This document shows, piece after piece, positions 14,456-14,627 of a DNA stretch of 14,627 nt. Source of the DNA: Clostridia bacterium (GTDB lineage Bacteria > Bacillota > Clostridia > Oscillospirales > RGIG7773); assembly GCA_017554835.1 (NCBI GenBank), contig JAFZHO010000133.1, forward strand, positions 1 to 14,627, written 5' to 3'. The stretch's first letter is position 1; each line of letters starts with the position of its first letter. A model generated the notes under the pieces. It searched no databases. It saw nothing but the letters and a program-made list of their open reading frames with translations, and was not told the origin of the DNA. A program made the position numbers and the translations under genes.

Positions 14456-14627
14456 TTATTTTATAGAAGACTCGTATGCCTGAATCATCTTTTTAACCAT
14501 CTGACCACCAACAGAACCTGCCTGTTTAGAAGTTAGGTCGCCGTTGTAACCCTGTTTTAGATTAACGCCTACTTCAGAAGCTGCTTCCATTTTGAATTTG
14601 TTCATTGCTTCTTTTGCTTCAGGAACA
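14456..14627 (-). CDS. Alpha/beta-type small acid-soluble spore protein, 5' end missing
   Basis: The last 56 residues and stop codon are present. This protein coats spore DNA and protects it from UV and heat, and is broken down by the GPR protease at germination. Both family blocks are seen: VPEAKEAMNKFKMEAASEVGVNL, with a GPR-type cleavage area at ASEVG, and the C-terminal DNA-binding block LTSKQAGSVGGQMVKKMIQ. Two positions usually Arg in Bacillus proteins (SRANGSVGG, TKR) are Lys here. Only a few N-terminal residues should lie beyond the window edge. The gene shows that the organism carries endospore functions. Confidence 0.95.
   Translation of the reverse strand, partial: VPEAKEAMNKFKMEAASEVGVNLKQGYNGDLTSKQAGSVGGQMVKKMIQAYESSIK

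Noticed and set aside
1..14627. Defence system, prophage, toxin-antitoxin or other undescribed multi-gene system
   Set aside because: All substantial genes fit known metabolic, regulatory, surface or spore families; nothing in the gene order suggests such a system.

Overview
The window is a low-G+C, Gram-positive, endospore-forming Clostridia-type chromosome segment. The evidence is a partial alpha/beta-type small acid-soluble spore protein at the right edge, a surface protein with three S-layer homology repeats, the cmk-plsC-ispH gene order, a biotin-dependent sodium-pump decarboxylase operon, and many strong GGAGG-type ribosome binding sites. I cannot name the species. All protein genes that I accept lie on the minus strand, so transcription runs from right to left.

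Right to left. (1) 14456-14627: 3' part of a spore DNA-binding protein gene, followed by a strong intrinsic terminator. (2) 11593-14292: a large secreted protein with a CBM9-like domain, leucine-rich repeats, an acidic linker and three SLH repeats, with its own promoter and terminator. (3) 11024-11592: a gene-free stretch holding inverted-repeat structures typical of dispersed intergenic repeats. (4) 9968-11023: aspartate carbamoyltransferase carrying a C-terminal four-cysteine zinc domain like that of the PyrI regulatory chain. A 279-bp element with 20-bp terminal inverted repeats sits 3 bases behind its stop codon. (5) 9274-9642: a small GNAT-like protein. (6) 4184-9136: a five-gene operon for a biotin-dependent, membrane-bound carboxyltransferase/decarboxylase: a CoA-type carboxyltransferase, the OadG-like gamma subunit, a biotin carrier with an Ala-Pro linker, the OadB sodium-pump subunit and an OadA/5S-type carboxyltransferase. 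(7) 1-4030: a MurR/RpiR-family regulator, an HI0933-family flavoprotein, cmk, plsC and ispH (cut by the left edge), tightly packed and probably one transcription unit.

How they work together. Block 6 should move a carboxyl group through biotin and use decarboxylation to export Na+. Because it encodes both a CoA-ester carboxyltransferase and an oxo-acid carboxyltransferase, it resembles a propionibacterial transcarboxylase (12S, 5S, 1.3S) joined to a sodium pump. Block 7 groups housekeeping genes for nucleotides (cmk), phospholipid (plsC) and isoprenoids (ispH) behind a sugar-phosphate-sensing type of regulator.

I found no CRISPR array, tRNA, rRNA, prophage, toxin-antitoxin pair or recognisable defence system. 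The observations most worth a second look are the PyrB-zinc-domain protein, the two-carboxyltransferase sodium pump with a divergent CoA-carboxyltransferase, and the short inverted-repeat element behind pyrB.
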